A stretch of DNA of 49,717 nt from an uncultured Bacteriovoracaceae bacterium (GTDB lineage: Bacteria; Bdellovibrionota; Bacteriovoracia; Bacteriovoracales; Bacteriovoracaceae). Under the pieces are notes generated by a model. The model worked only from the letters and a program-made list of their open reading frames with translations. It was not told the DNA's origin and ran no database searches. Both the position numbers and the translations under genes were made by a program. The stretch's first letter is position 1, and every line of letters begins with the position of its first letter. The stretch covers positions 1 through 49,717 of the forward strand of contig CATLOT010000029.1 in the NCBI GenBank assembly GCA_950054155.1. Direction: 5' to 3'. This document shows, one piece after another, positions 24,034-32,348 of the stretch.

Positions 24034-26694
24034 GTGTCACAAACGGATATCCCAGACTTACCTGACTTTGAAGTTATCTCAAAATTTATCGATGCAGAAC
24101 GAAAGACTATTATAAGAGTCAACGAACTGCGAAATGATGACGAGGACTATGTTCGCGATTTACCTGAAGCTAAGAAGATACTTGCCTTTCTAGAAGAGCT
24201 ACAAGGAAATCTCCATAACTTCTTTAAAAAATACCCTTCTCTAATTTCTCTTTTCAATAGTGATTATATCAATCTCTCTGAGTTCTTTCAGCGAGATAAT
24301 GTTCTTGATTTGATCTTTCTCGACGATTGTATTTTTCCTGAAAAAGAAATGTTCTTCTTTGGCCAAGATGGTGGTCTCAACGAAAAGATCCTTCAAATTC
24401 ATCTTGATACTTTTGACAACTGGATGAAGGAGAAAGAAGCCAAGCATAATACGACCCAAGAACTTATTAAGAATAATTTCTCCTTTGATCTTAAAATCGC
24501 AAGTCTAGATTGCCAGTGTCATGGCTGTAATGCTGATTACAAGAATAAACTGCGTGAATACATTATTGATTATTGTCAGGAGAGGATTAATGAAGCCGCT
24601 ACTGAGATTGAGGAGAAACTAGAGAGTGGATCAATCGATGAAGTCAGTCATCTCTACTTAGATATGCAAAAGAGTATTGAAAAGACAATGCATAAGGTTC
24701 GTTACCGCCTAAAGAGATCCACACTAAATAGAGTTGATACTGTCATAAAAAATAAGGTTAAAGATCATTTTACCTATCCTGCCGAAATGGCACTTCGAAG
24801 AGAGAAGTCTTTAAAACCCTTTTTGAACCACCTTCTCTATGAAGCGGATATAAAAGATGAACTCGTTGGAGAAGACGAATTCAAGCGCTTTTTTAGCCAA
24901 CTCGGAACAAATATTTGGCGGGGCGAACGTGTTATCACCCGCGAGTTTAAGAAACTTATCAAGTCGGTAATGATTCTTAAGCGTAAAGATATCTCCGGTA
25001 AGATTCTTCAAGAATATATTGGTGAATTTTGGATTCACTCTCAAGCGCGAACCATTAAGAGAAAAATCATCTATCATATGGGACCCACTAACTCCGGGAA
25101 AACCTACCATGCTATTCAGGCTTTGATGAAAGCGGATAAAGGCTGTTACCTAGCACCTCTGCGACTTCTCGCTGCCGAGCTTTACGATACGATGAACTCG
25201 AATAGCGTCGTCACGACCTTACTTACTGGTGAAGAAGTTATTGAAAATGAGGGGGCAACTCACTACAGCTCCACTATCGAAATGGCCCGGCTTACGGAAT
25301 ATTTCAATTGCTGTGTTATCGATGAAATTCAAATGATCACTGATCCTCAAAGAGGGTGGGCATGGACAAGAGCCTTAGTGAATATCTTTGCAGAAGAGAT
25401 TCATCTCTGTGGAGACCCTTCAGTTTTAGAGCTTGTTAAAAAGATTGTTGAACTCTGTGGTGATGAACTTGAGGTCAAAGAATATAACCGGATGACTGAA
25501 CTCAACGTGGAAAAGAAGCCCGTTGTGTTAGGGGACCTGCAAAAAAATGATGCTCTCATCGTCTTTTCAAGAAGAAACGCTCTTCGCTACAAGAGGGATT
25601 TAGAAAAGGTTGGATTTAAGGTTTCCATTGTTTATGGACGTCTTTCTCCAGAGGTTAGGCGTGAGCAGGCAAGAAAGTTTGATAAGGGTGAAACCGATAT
25701 CATTGTAGCGACAGATGCAATCTCCATGGGAATGAATTTACCTATACGTAGGATTATATTTACTACTTTAAGTAAATTTATAAATTCTCAAGAGTTTCAA
25801 ATCTCGGATAGTGAAATTAAACAAATTGCAGGGCGAGCAGGACGTTTTCAACGTTTTCCCACTGGCTTTGTGAATTGCCTCACGAAAGTAGAAGACGGGC
25901 TTGATATCGTTGATAGTGCGTTGACGACAGATCTCGAGCAGAGAAAAAAGTGTATGGTCGGTCCTGACCTCGATATCTTTAGTCAGGTGAATGGAGCACT
26001 TGAAGAAAATGGTTTACCTCAATTAAGTCTCTCAGAGTTTTTAAGACTTTTTAATACGATGACCTTTCAAAAGCCATTCTATTGCGTTGAGCTTAAAGAG
26101 ATGATTGAGCTCGCTGAAATGGTTGAAGATGCTGATGTTGACAAGAACTTAACTCAATCTGAAATTTTTGGTTTTGCTTGTGCCCCAGTGAATCTGGGAC
26201 TTATTGATCATGTTCAATACTACGTGTGGATTTTAAATCACTATGTGCAAAATAGTCCGATTAAAAGTGATCGCGTCGACTCAAATTCTAATGACATTGA
26301 CTATCTTGAAACATCAATTAAGTGCGTTGAACTCTATCAGTGGCTTTCCCGCCATTTTAATAATAAGAACTTTGATTTTGATGAGCAGGAACTCCTTGAA
26401 AATAAAGGTCTTGCCATTGATAAGTTGAATACTCTTTTAAGTAATAAAATTGTACCGACGTGCTCAAGTTGTGGTGTTAGACTTGCTGAACAGTCAAAGT
26501 TTGCCATTTGCGAAAAGTGCTTTAAAGAAAGACGCTTTGGTCGCCGTGGTGGAAATAATCGCCGCAATGATAGAGATAATAAGGGCGGAGCAAGGCGAGG
26601 TAAGACAGGCAAGAAGCCTTTCAAGGGAAAAAGTGGTGGTCAAGGAAAAGGCCGGCCGTTTAAAAACCGTAAAAAGAAAAGAGGAAAGAGTTAG
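24034..26694 (+). CDS. SUV3-like DExH RNA helicase with Zn-finger and Gly/Arg/Lys-rich tail
   Basis: 886 residues, GTG start with TTGGAGA upstream. The core resembles the mitochondrial helicase SUV3: GPTNSGKT (Walker A, residues 350-357), YLAPLRLLAAE, a DEIQM box (430-434), STIEMA, VVFSRR-like IVFSRRNALRY, VATDAISMGMN and QIAGRAGRF (motif VI from residue 597). A 340-residue N-terminal extension contains a Cys cluster at 160, 162 and 165. After the core, a Zn ribbon is predicted from Cys810, 813, 826 and 829, then a tail rich in Gly, Arg, Lys and Asn that should bind RNA. Likely role: ATP-driven unwinding in RNA decay or ribosome assembly. The stop overlaps the next start by one base (TAGTG). 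Confidence 0.9.
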   Translation: MSQTDIPDLPDFEVISKFIDAERKTIIRVNELRNDDEDYVRDLPEAKKILAFLEELQGNLHNFFKKYPSLISLFNSDYINLSEFFQRDNVLDLIFLDDCIFPEKEMFFFGQDGGLNEKILQIHLDTFDNWMKEKEAKHNTTQELIKNNFSFDLKIASLDCQCHGCNADYKNKLREYIIDYCQERINEAATEIEEKLESGSIDEVSHLYLDMQKSIEKTMHKVRYRLKRSTLNRVDTVIKNKVKDHFTYPAEMALRREKSLKPFLNHLLYEADIKDELVGEDEFKRFFSQLGTNIWRGERVITREFKKLIKSVMILKRKDISGKILQEYIGEFWIHSQARTIKRKIIYHMGPTNSGKTYHAIQALMKADKGCYLAPLRLLAAELYDTMNSNSVVTTLLTGEEVIENEGATHYSSTIEMARLTEYFNCCVIDEIQMITDPQRGWAWTRALVNIFAEEIHLCGDPSVLELVKKIVELCGDELEVKEYNRMTELNVEKKPVVLGDLQKNDALIVFSRRNALRYKRDLEKVGFKVSIVYGRLSPEVRREQARKFDKGETDIIVATDAISMGMNLPIRRIIFTTLSKFINSQEFQISDSEIKQIAGRAGRFQRFPTGFVNCLTKVEDGLDIVDSALTTDLEQRKKCMVGPDLDIFSQVNGALEENGLPQLSLSEFLRLFNTMTFQKPFYCVELKEMIELAEMVEDADVDKNLTQSEIFGFACAPVNLGLIDHVQYYVWILNHYVQNSPIKSDRVDSNSNDIDYLETSIKCVELYQWLSRHFNNKNFDFDEQELLENKGLAIDKLNTLLSNKIVPTCSSCGVRLAEQSKFAICEKCFKERRFGRRGGNNRRNDRDNKGGARRGKTGKKPFKGKSGGQGKGRPFKNRKKKRGKS

Positions 26695-27515
26695 TGAATC
26701 TAGAGGCATTTGCAAAAGCAGTACTCCTAGGTAAAACGATTGAAGAGAAGCTCACTGACCCTCGTTTAATAAACTGGGATGAAAGTCTTGAGTATCAACC
26801 TCAACGCTTCTTTGAACCTGCACGCCATGAAACGATTGGCTTTAGTGATGAACAAGTGAAGTTCCCAGGCAAGGGAGCTCTCGCCCATAAGAAAGAAAGG
26901 GCTAAGGCCCTCCATTTCTTTGCTAATCATGAACTCTTAGCAATCGAAATGATGGCGCAAGCACTTTTGCTATTTCCACAAATGTCACTTTCTCAGAAAA
27001 AGACACTTGTTAGTACAATCGCCGATGAACAAAAGCACTTTTCTCTCTATGTTCAAAAAATGAACGAGTATGGACTTACTTTTGGTGAATTACCTCTTAA
27101 TCGTTTCTTTTGGAGTTTCATGGAGAAGATTCATACCGAAGATGAGTTCTTTGCTGTCATTTCTCTCACTTTTGAACAGGCCAACTTAGACTTTGCCAAT
27201 TATTATCGTGGCATCTTTGAAGAGATTGGTGATCTTGAAATAAGTGAAATTCTTACGATTGTTTATGAAGATGAGATTAGGCATGTCGCTCGTGGAAAGC
27301 ATGAGTTGACTCAGAAAATAAAGAATACTGAAAAAGACTTATGGGAGTATTACTGTGAACTCCTTCCTGAGCCTTTAACTCCTACTCGTGCTAAAGGAAT
27401 GGTTTTTGATCAAAAGGGTCGACAAAAATCAGGTCTATCCTCAAGCTATATTAAGTCCTTAAAAGACTATAGGAATGATTTTTCCATTACGAAAAGAAAG
27501 CAATGGAAAAAATGA
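26694..27515 (+). CDS. DUF455 ferritin-like protein
   Basis: 273 residues, GTG start overlapping the helicase stop by one base. The length and the motifs FANHELLAIEMMAQALL, IADEQKHF, EQANLDFANYY and YEDEIRHVARG follow DUF455, a ferritin-like four-helix protein. The Glu and E-x-x-H residues in these helices could hold two metal ions, as in diiron carboxylate proteins. Some related proteins act in tRNA or other hydroxylation reactions, but DUF455 has no established function that I know. Tight coupling to a SUV3-like helicase and to an ATP-grasp protein suggests the three work on a common substrate. Confidence 0.9.
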   Translation: MNLEAFAKAVLLGKTIEEKLTDPRLINWDESLEYQPQRFFEPARHETIGFSDEQVKFPGKGALAHKKERAKALHFFANHELLAIEMMAQALLLFPQMSLSQKKTLVSTIADEQKHFSLYVQKMNEYGLTFGELPLNRFFWSFMEKIHTEDEFFAVISLTFEQANLDFANYYRGIFEEIGDLEISEILTIVYEDEIRHVARGKHELTQKIKNTEKDLWEYYCELLPEPLTPTRAKGMVFDQKGRQKSGLSSSYIKSLKDYRNDFSITKRKQWKK

Positions 27516-28588
27516 AAACATGGATAACGAATTTTGATTTTGAAGAAAGTCTAAAATTCGATCGATTTGTTGCGCCTCAGTTTAATGCTATCAATGATAC
27601 CTTAGAATTTGTTTTTTTCTGGTTATGTGAAAAGAACGATCAGCTCTTCACGCGTCAGTCCTATGATTCTTTTTATATTAACTATATCGAAAACTTAAGA
27701 AGGACAAAGTTACACTCTACAAATGATATCAAAGATACGCCACTTCCTTGGTGGGGGAATACTCTCAATGAAGGGGCGTGGAAGAGTGAAAGGTTGATTA
27801 ATTCTAACTTAACGGCTCATAAAGCCCGTGAAGATTTAGGGCTAAACATTCTTGAAAGTAAAATCTGTCGTAACTTCAAGGAGGTGGAATTCGCCGATGC
27901 TGAGCTCAAAGGACCAATTCTCTTTAAAGAGGAGTTTGGTTTTTCCGGACGTGGCCTTCACAGACAATGGCAAGAAGAGGGACCCTATCCAGTCATTGTA
28001 GAACGACTGGTTCAGCGTGTGAGGGACTTTGGAATTAGGGTTAATGAAAGCGAATTAAAAATCATTCAAAATCTCGTTGATGGCAAAGGCTCCTATAAAG
28101 GCTCCTTTATGAAAAACTTCTACGAAGAAGAGGAGGAGTTAAAAGAACCTGCTAGAAGAGTTTATTCCTACTACAAAGAAAAATTCGGAGTATCTGAAAT
28201 TCAGATTGACTGCTTTCAGTATCTTGAGGAAGGAGTGCTAAAATTAAATCCCTTTTGCGAGGTTAATCATAGGCGCTCTATGGGGAATCTTGCGGATAGT
28301 CTTCAAGTCAACTTTGGTAATGAAGCTTCGTTGCTAGCTCTTGTTAATAAGAAGTCTATGAAGAAAAGAAGAACATTCTCTCATTCAATAGAAGAATTAG
28401 GGGCGCTCAACTATAATCCCATTACTAAAAAAGGAATTATAAAGTTAAGTCCTGAGGGGAGTCTTTTTAGTGCCTATTTTCTAACAGAGGACTCGGAGAG
28501 AACACTTCAGCATCTCATAAAGGAGTGGTGGGTCTGTGAAGCCAAACCGACAGAGAAGTTACCCTCCGAATTTATCATATACTTCTAA
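27512..28588 (+). CDS. ATP-grasp-like protein
   Basis: 358 residues from the ATG at 27512, which overlaps the DUF455 stop as ATGA; an in-frame ATG at 27503 is also possible and neither has a strong ribosome site. ILFKEEFGFSGRGLHR (lysine and glycine-rich loop), IVERLVQRVRDFGI and IQIDCFQYL...LNPFCEVNHRRSMG, with a metal-ligand pattern E-x-N-x-R, fit the central and C-terminal part of an ATP-grasp fold. Such enzymes form an amide or ester bond via an acyl phosphate. The substrates are unknown. The N-terminal 110 residues are not recognisable. Its last 30 bases overlap the convergent aldolase gene. Confidence 0.75.
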   Translation: MKTWITNFDFEESLKFDRFVAPQFNAINDTLEFVFFWLCEKNDQLFTRQSYDSFYINYIENLRRTKLHSTNDIKDTPLPWWGNTLNEGAWKSERLINSNLTAHKAREDLGLNILESKICRNFKEVEFADAELKGPILFKEEFGFSGRGLHRQWQEEGPYPVIVERLVQRVRDFGIRVNESELKIIQNLVDGKGSYKGSFMKNFYEEEEELKEPARRVYSYYKEKFGVSEIQIDCFQYLEEGVLKLNPFCEVNHRRSMGNLADSLQVNFGNEASLLALVNKKSMKKRRTFSHSIEELGALNYNPITKKGIIKLSPEGSLFSAYFLTEDSERTLQHLIKEWWVCEAKPTEKLPSEFIIYF

Positions 28589-29194
28589 TATTTTTTTTCC
28601 AGCATCACTTAGACTTTCACCAAATGCAATGACGCCGTCTTCATGACCTTTCATCACAAGAAGGCCATTGCTTTGACCCGCAATAATATCTTTTACTGTC
28701 AGCGCCATTTCTTTAGTACCGTAAGGGACTTCTTTTGGGGTTGCCGGGTAATTCTCTTCTATCATTCCCTTCCAAATGGAATTGCTATGAATGTGGAATA
28801 CAGCTTGAATAGAGGGGGAGCTATCATAAATAGCTGCATGAGTAAGGGCCTCACTTGAAGCTTCAAGTGGGCCTTGTGCTTTTATGAGAAGAGTATCGAA
28901 ATTAAAATCAAGGACGCGAACGTAGGAGTTGCCATCAAGATTTGCTAGTCCACCAGTTTGAGTACCTGAAATGATGAATTGTGAAAGAGGAGTTTCATAG
29001 AGGTGAGAGTAGTCTTTTTTTTCGCTAAGGTTACCATAACCAATCTTTTCAGGGAGGTATTCACCGATAAGGCGGAGTTGAAAAAGAGTGCTTCTCCACT
29101 TTTCGAGTTCTTGAAATTCTTCACTGGGAAGGGCCTTGGTTTTTTCAAAATGAGAGCGGTCATATTTAATAACACCATCATCAATTGGGCACAT
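28559..29194 (-). CDS. class II aldolase/adducin-family protein
   Basis: 211 residues. GYGNLSEKK followed by FIISGTQTGGL, Glu115 in SSEALTHAAIY, the His134-x-His136 pair in VFHIHSNSIW and His184 in MKGHEDGVIAFG make the metal site and catalytic Glu of zinc-dependent aldolases such as fuculose-phosphate aldolase and of MtnB, the methylthioribulose-phosphate dehydratase. AGAGGAATTTT precedes the ATG. The substrate cannot be assigned; the gene stands alone on this strand and overlaps the ATP-grasp gene at the 3' end. Confidence 0.87.
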   Translation of the reverse strand: MCPIDDGVIKYDRSHFEKTKALPSEEFQELEKWRSTLFQLRLIGEYLPEKIGYGNLSEKKDYSHLYETPLSQFIISGTQTGGLANLDGNSYVRVLDFNFDTLLIKAQGPLEASSEALTHAAIYDSSPSIQAVFHIHSNSIWKGMIEENYPATPKEVPYGTKEMALTVKDIIAGQSNGLLVMKGHEDGVIAFGESLSDAGKKILEVYDKFGG

Positions 29195-29214
29195 AAAATT
29201 CCTCTTGAGTGTAA

Positions 29215-29247
29215 TTGTCGGGCATTTTGGATGAGCCTATAATAGGC
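29215..29247 (+). promoter_or_regulatory. sigma70-type promoter with palindrome over the -10 box
   Basis: TTGTCG (29215-29220), a 17-base spacer, then a perfect TATAAT (29238-29243). The -10 box lies inside a perfect palindrome GCCTAT-A-ATAGGC (29235-29247), a natural operator position. It would drive the operon starting at 29358 with a leader of about 108 bases. Confidence 0.6.
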
Positions 29248-29357
29248 AATTTCAGAGATACCTCAAACTAATTTCAATAAGGTATAAACTTTTTTCACAA
29301 GTTTTCGATAAGTTACTACATCAAATTTTTATTAAAAGGATCTTTTGAGAACAGGCT

Positions 29358-30524
29358 ATGAGTAAAGTCGACGAATTGAAAGAAAAATTACAAGGCATCG
29401 TGGAGGGTTTTAAAGAAAAAATCCCCGCCCTTAATAAGAAAAAGGGAGACGATGAAGAGGACTTCGAAGACGAAGAATTCGACGAGGAATTTGATGAAGA
29501 TACTGGCAAAGTTGAAGTCGACCCAAGTGATATGGGTGAAGAGATTGACGAAGAAGATGGTACCGAAACCGAAATCGGCCCTCCTGGTGATCTTGATGAT
29601 GATGACGAAGAAGACGAAGATGATGACGACGAAGATGATGACGAAGATGATGATGACGAGAAAAAGAAGAAGCAAAAGAAAATGCTTGTCCAAGGACTAT
29701 TGGTTCTCGTCATTGCCTATCTCGGATATGACATTCTGATGGGGGAACAAGCTAGTAATGAAGTTCCACCACCTCCGGCAAATGCAGTAAAGAAGCGTAA
29801 ACCAAAAAAGAGAAGGGAAAGAAAGAAACCAGTTGTAAAGAAGGAAGCGCCACAGGTTCAAGACAAAATAGTCGCAGCACCTGAGCCTACTCCAATCGCT
29901 ACACCTGAACCAACTCCCATTGCGACACCTGAACCAACTCCTATCCCAACACCTGAGCCGACACCTATAGCAACGCCGGAGCCAACTCCAGTGCCTCAAG
30001 CAGAGCCCATTGCGATAGAGGAGCCGCAGGTCATTGAAAATAATAATGCTGCAGGAATTCCCCCTGAAACACCGAGTGAGCCCCTTAATAGTCGTGTGGG
30101 GGAAGAGGTTGTAGAGAAGTCTCTCACCATGGATGACAAGGTTGATAAAATTCTTGAAAAGTCTAAAGAAGCAGAAATGAATAAAGAGAAATCGCAGGAC
30201 GACAATAAGTCGAACACTGAGGAGCCTAGTGAATATGTTGAGCCTCCTAATTATAAAAGGCTTGGACGTGGTCTTGTTTATAACTGTGTGGGAAGACATT
30301 GGGCATGCGTGGATAAATTTAGTTATTTTCAGTGCCGAGAAAACTCAAAATGGAGTAGTGCTAATAAGAAGACACCAGAGTGCGTGACCAAGAACGTGTA
30401 CGCATCTGAGAAAGATTGTAGCGTAGTTCAGTTGCACTTTATAAATACTCGAGAGGCAACTGATTTCTGTAATAATCAATCTGAAAAAAGCACGTCTGAA
30501 GAGACAAAAGTCATTGTTCAGTAG
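29358..30524 (+). CDS. single-pass membrane protein: acidic cytoplasmic domain, Pro-rich periplasmic linker, Cys-containing C-terminus
   Basis: 388 residues. Residues 1-110 are extremely rich in Asp and Glu and end with a Lys cluster (KKKKQKK). One hydrophobic segment follows (MLVQGLLVLVIAYLGYDILM), so the acidic part should face the cytoplasm. After it come a basic stretch, then five copies of an eight-residue unit close to PEPTPIAT, a 100-residue charged linker, and a C-terminal domain with six cysteines (from YNCVGRHWACV). The layout resembles periplasm-spanning proteins such as TonB, but with no TonB signature. Unknown function. First gene of a three-gene operon with a dead-phosphatase-like protein and a secreted Cys-rich protein. 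Confidence 0.85.
   Translation: MSKVDELKEKLQGIVEGFKEKIPALNKKKGDDEEDFEDEEFDEEFDEDTGKVEVDPSDMGEEIDEEDGTETEIGPPGDLDDDDEEDEDDDDEDDDEDDDDEKKKKQKKMLVQGLLVLVIAYLGYDILMGEQASNEVPPPPANAVKKRKPKKRRERKKPVVKKEAPQVQDKIVAAPEPTPIATPEPTPIATPEPTPIPTPEPTPIATPEPTPVPQAEPIAIEEPQVIENNNAAGIPPETPSEPLNSRVGEEVVEKSLTMDDKVDKILEKSKEAEMNKEKSQDDNKSNTEEPSEYVEPPNYKRLGRGLVYNCVGRHWACVDKFSYFQCRENSKWSSANKKTPECVTKNVYASEKDCSVVQLHFINTREATDFCNNQSEKSTSEETKVIVQ
29880..29999 (+). repeat. five tandem 24-base repeats encoding Pro-Glu-Pro-Thr units
   Basis: Five direct copies of 24 bases begin at 29880, 29904, 29928, 29952 and 29976. Copies differ mostly at third codon positions, so the encoded P-E-P-T-P pattern is kept while the DNA has diverged, except for the degenerate last copy ending VPQ. 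Confidence 0.95.
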
Positions 30525-30544
30525 GAATAGGTATACTTAGAAAT

Positions 30545-31699
30545 ATGAATAAAACCGGTTTAAATTTTGTTTATACAGAAAAAAGCTTACATGAGGCGGA
30601 CAGTGATTATTGGCAACAAGTAGAGAGCGAGCTTAAACCTGACTTTCCGAATGTTCATTTTAAAGAATTTTCCATCGATAGTGATGAAAGATTTGATTCC
30701 ATTATCATCTGCTCTTTAGAAGAGGCCCTTGGCGATGAGTCCTTATCAAGTCCACGTGGTGTTATTATAACGTTCAAAGATAGTATTGAGCCCACGGAAA
30801 TTGAAAAGGTTAGAGCAATATACGGTAAGGGTCTTTTAGGCTTTATTGATAGTGGTAAACCTGCCCTTCTTCATAATCCATGGTTTAAACGTATTGTTCT
30901 CGAAAGTAAGGTCCTTGGAACTGGCGCTCAGCAAGGTTTAGGGCAAGTTCATCTCGGTAAGGTTCTCGAACAGAGCCTTATGGAGTTACAGAGAGTTAAA
31001 AAACTGCACGAAAAAGTAGTTCCTCTTCGTCAAGAAAAGGTAAAAAGCGTCAACCTGTTCTCCAAGTTTGCTGCTGGTTATAGTAGTGGTGGAGAGTTCT
31101 TCGATATTAAGAAAACTGATACACAGATGCTTATTATCGTGACACACGCTCAGTCCTATGTGGCCTCTTCTATCGTTTTGAGCCATTTTGAGAAGCTACA
31201 GCAGTCTAAGTTTTATAATAGAGAAATTCTGGAGGACTTCCTCGAAGATCTTGTCAATGAGTGTCGAGAATTGGACCTCATTGATCGGGATGAACCTGAA
31301 TCCCTCCAGCTTGATATGATCCTCCTCGATTTGAAAACTTACCACTATGAAGGGTATCATTTCGGAAAGGGCGCTTATTTTTCAAATGGTCATAAATTGT
31401 CCAATGAAAATGAAAGGGCGCTTAATGAGAACTTCTTTGAGGAAGCCCACTATGAAGGCTCTCTTGAAAGGGGACAAAAGCTAATCTTTGTTAGCCCAGG
31501 TGTCCTTCAGAACTTTGAAATCAAAGGGGAGAAGGGTTTACTCACTAAGATCATCAAAGAGCAGTTTGACAATGGACCTCGTGAAGTTCTTAATGAAATA
31601 TTCTTTCAGTTGAAAAAGAATACGGAAGAAGACTTTCTTAAGTATGATGCTTCCGTCATTTATCTCGAGGTGGACCCTAATGCGTTTATGCAAGTTTAG
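30545..31699 (+). CDS. PP2C/SpoIIE-like protein lacking metal ligands (probable pseudophosphatase)
   Basis: 384 residues. Residues 1-125 form an alpha/beta domain somewhat like a response-regulator receiver (FDSIIICSLEEAL, GVIITF). From residue 167 the sequence follows the SpoIIE/RsbU phosphatase fold: LFSKFAAGYSSGGEFFDI, then LIIVTHAQSYVASSIVLSHF, later GQKLIFVSPGVL and YDASVIYLEVD. In active enzymes these are GGDFYD, DVSGHG, YTDG and DD; here Glu replaces the first Asp, His-Ala-Gln replaces the Asp-Ser-Gly core, and the TDG Asp is Pro. Metal binding and catalysis are therefore unlikely. It may act as a binding or scaffold protein in a signalling pathway. It follows the membrane protein gene by 20 bases. 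Confidence 0.8.
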   Translation: MNKTGLNFVYTEKSLHEADSDYWQQVESELKPDFPNVHFKEFSIDSDERFDSIIICSLEEALGDESLSSPRGVIITFKDSIEPTEIEKVRAIYGKGLLGFIDSGKPALLHNPWFKRIVLESKVLGTGAQQGLGQVHLGKVLEQSLMELQRVKKLHEKVVPLRQEKVKSVNLFSKFAAGYSSGGEFFDIKKTDTQMLIIVTHAQSYVASSIVLSHFEKLQQSKFYNREILEDFLEDLVNECRELDLIDRDEPESLQLDMILLDLKTYHYEGYHFGKGAYFSNGHKLSNENERALNENFFEEAHYEGSLERGQKLIFVSPGVLQNFEIKGEKGLLTKIIKEQFDNGPREVLNEIFFQLKKNTEEDFLKYDASVIYLEVDPNAFMQV

Positions 31700-32348
31700 T
31701 ATTTTCCTACTGTGCTCACTCTTTGCAACTAGTGCTCTTTCTTTTGATGACAACGAATGTCTAAAACAGCAGTTTGAAGTCGATATTATTCACAAAGGTC
31801 AGCCCTTTGGTCTCTTACCTGTGATTTTAAATATAAAAAAGCAAGGCTGTCTTATCGACGTCAATCATGAAAAGTTCAAATACATCAAGAAGTCCTGGAG
31901 TGTTGATATCTGTCGCGAGCCTGTTCATATTAAGAAGGGGACTGGGGCAGTTGATGTGATTAAGAAAAACCGTGACTGCCAAGGAAAAGTGGGGGGACCG
32001 TTTTGCCAAGAGTATTCTGAACTACAAAAAGTCCTTCAAGATGATGGTTTGATTTTTGCTCCCGGAGAAAAAGAAACTCTCACAAGTGATCATGGCAAAA
32101 CCTATTGCACTTATCTCTTATTGAAAAATTACCTTGAGAACTCTCTCGTTTTTAACCGAGGCCAAGATTATAAAGGTGTTCTGAGTGGTCAAAGAAAGGC
32201 TTACATGGAAAAAGCGCCAACACCACAACCGCCACCTTCTGCTCCCGTTCCTGTTATGGAAGAAGGAGAAACTCCACTCACGTCACCAGAAGTTGAAGAA
32301 CAAACAGAGGTAAAAGACGCCAGTCCAAAAGGTCAAGGCTTCTTCTAA
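31680..32348 (+). CDS. secreted Cys-containing protein, unknown function
   Basis: 222 residues from the ATG at 31680, chosen because it places a clean signal peptide (MRLCKFSIFLLCSLFATSALS) at the N-terminus; GAGG lies upstream, inside the preceding gene, which it overlaps by 20 bases. The mature protein has about seven cysteines spread through the first 140 residues, so disulfides are likely, then a Pro-rich tail (TPQPPPSAPVPV). I do not recognise it. As the third gene of the operon it may partner with the C-terminal Cys domain of the membrane protein encoded first. Its stop directly abuts the stop of the convergent cystathionine gamma-synthase/lyase gene. Confidence 0.75.
   Translation: MRLCKFSIFLLCSLFATSALSFDDNECLKQQFEVDIIHKGQPFGLLPVILNIKKQGCLIDVNHEKFKYIKKSWSVDICREPVHIKKGTGAVDVIKKNRDCQGKVGGPFCQEYSELQKVLQDDGLIFAPGEKETLTSDHGKTYCTYLLLKNYLENSLVFNRGQDYKGVLSGQRKAYMEKAPTPQPPPSAPVPVMEEGETPLTSPEVEEQTEVKDASPKGQGFF

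Noticed and set aside
29321-29713. Minus-strand ORF coding for a long poly-serine run
   Set aside because: It is the antisense of the Asp/Glu-rich region of the membrane protein gene; the plus-strand gene has a promoter and sensible domains.
29880-29999. Possible CRISPR-like array
   Set aside because: The direct repeats have no unique spacers and are in frame within a gene.
29697-30299. Minus-strand ORF rich in Arg, Cys and Trp
   Set aside because: Antisense shadow of the Pro-Glu-Pro-Thr repeats and linker, with no family features.
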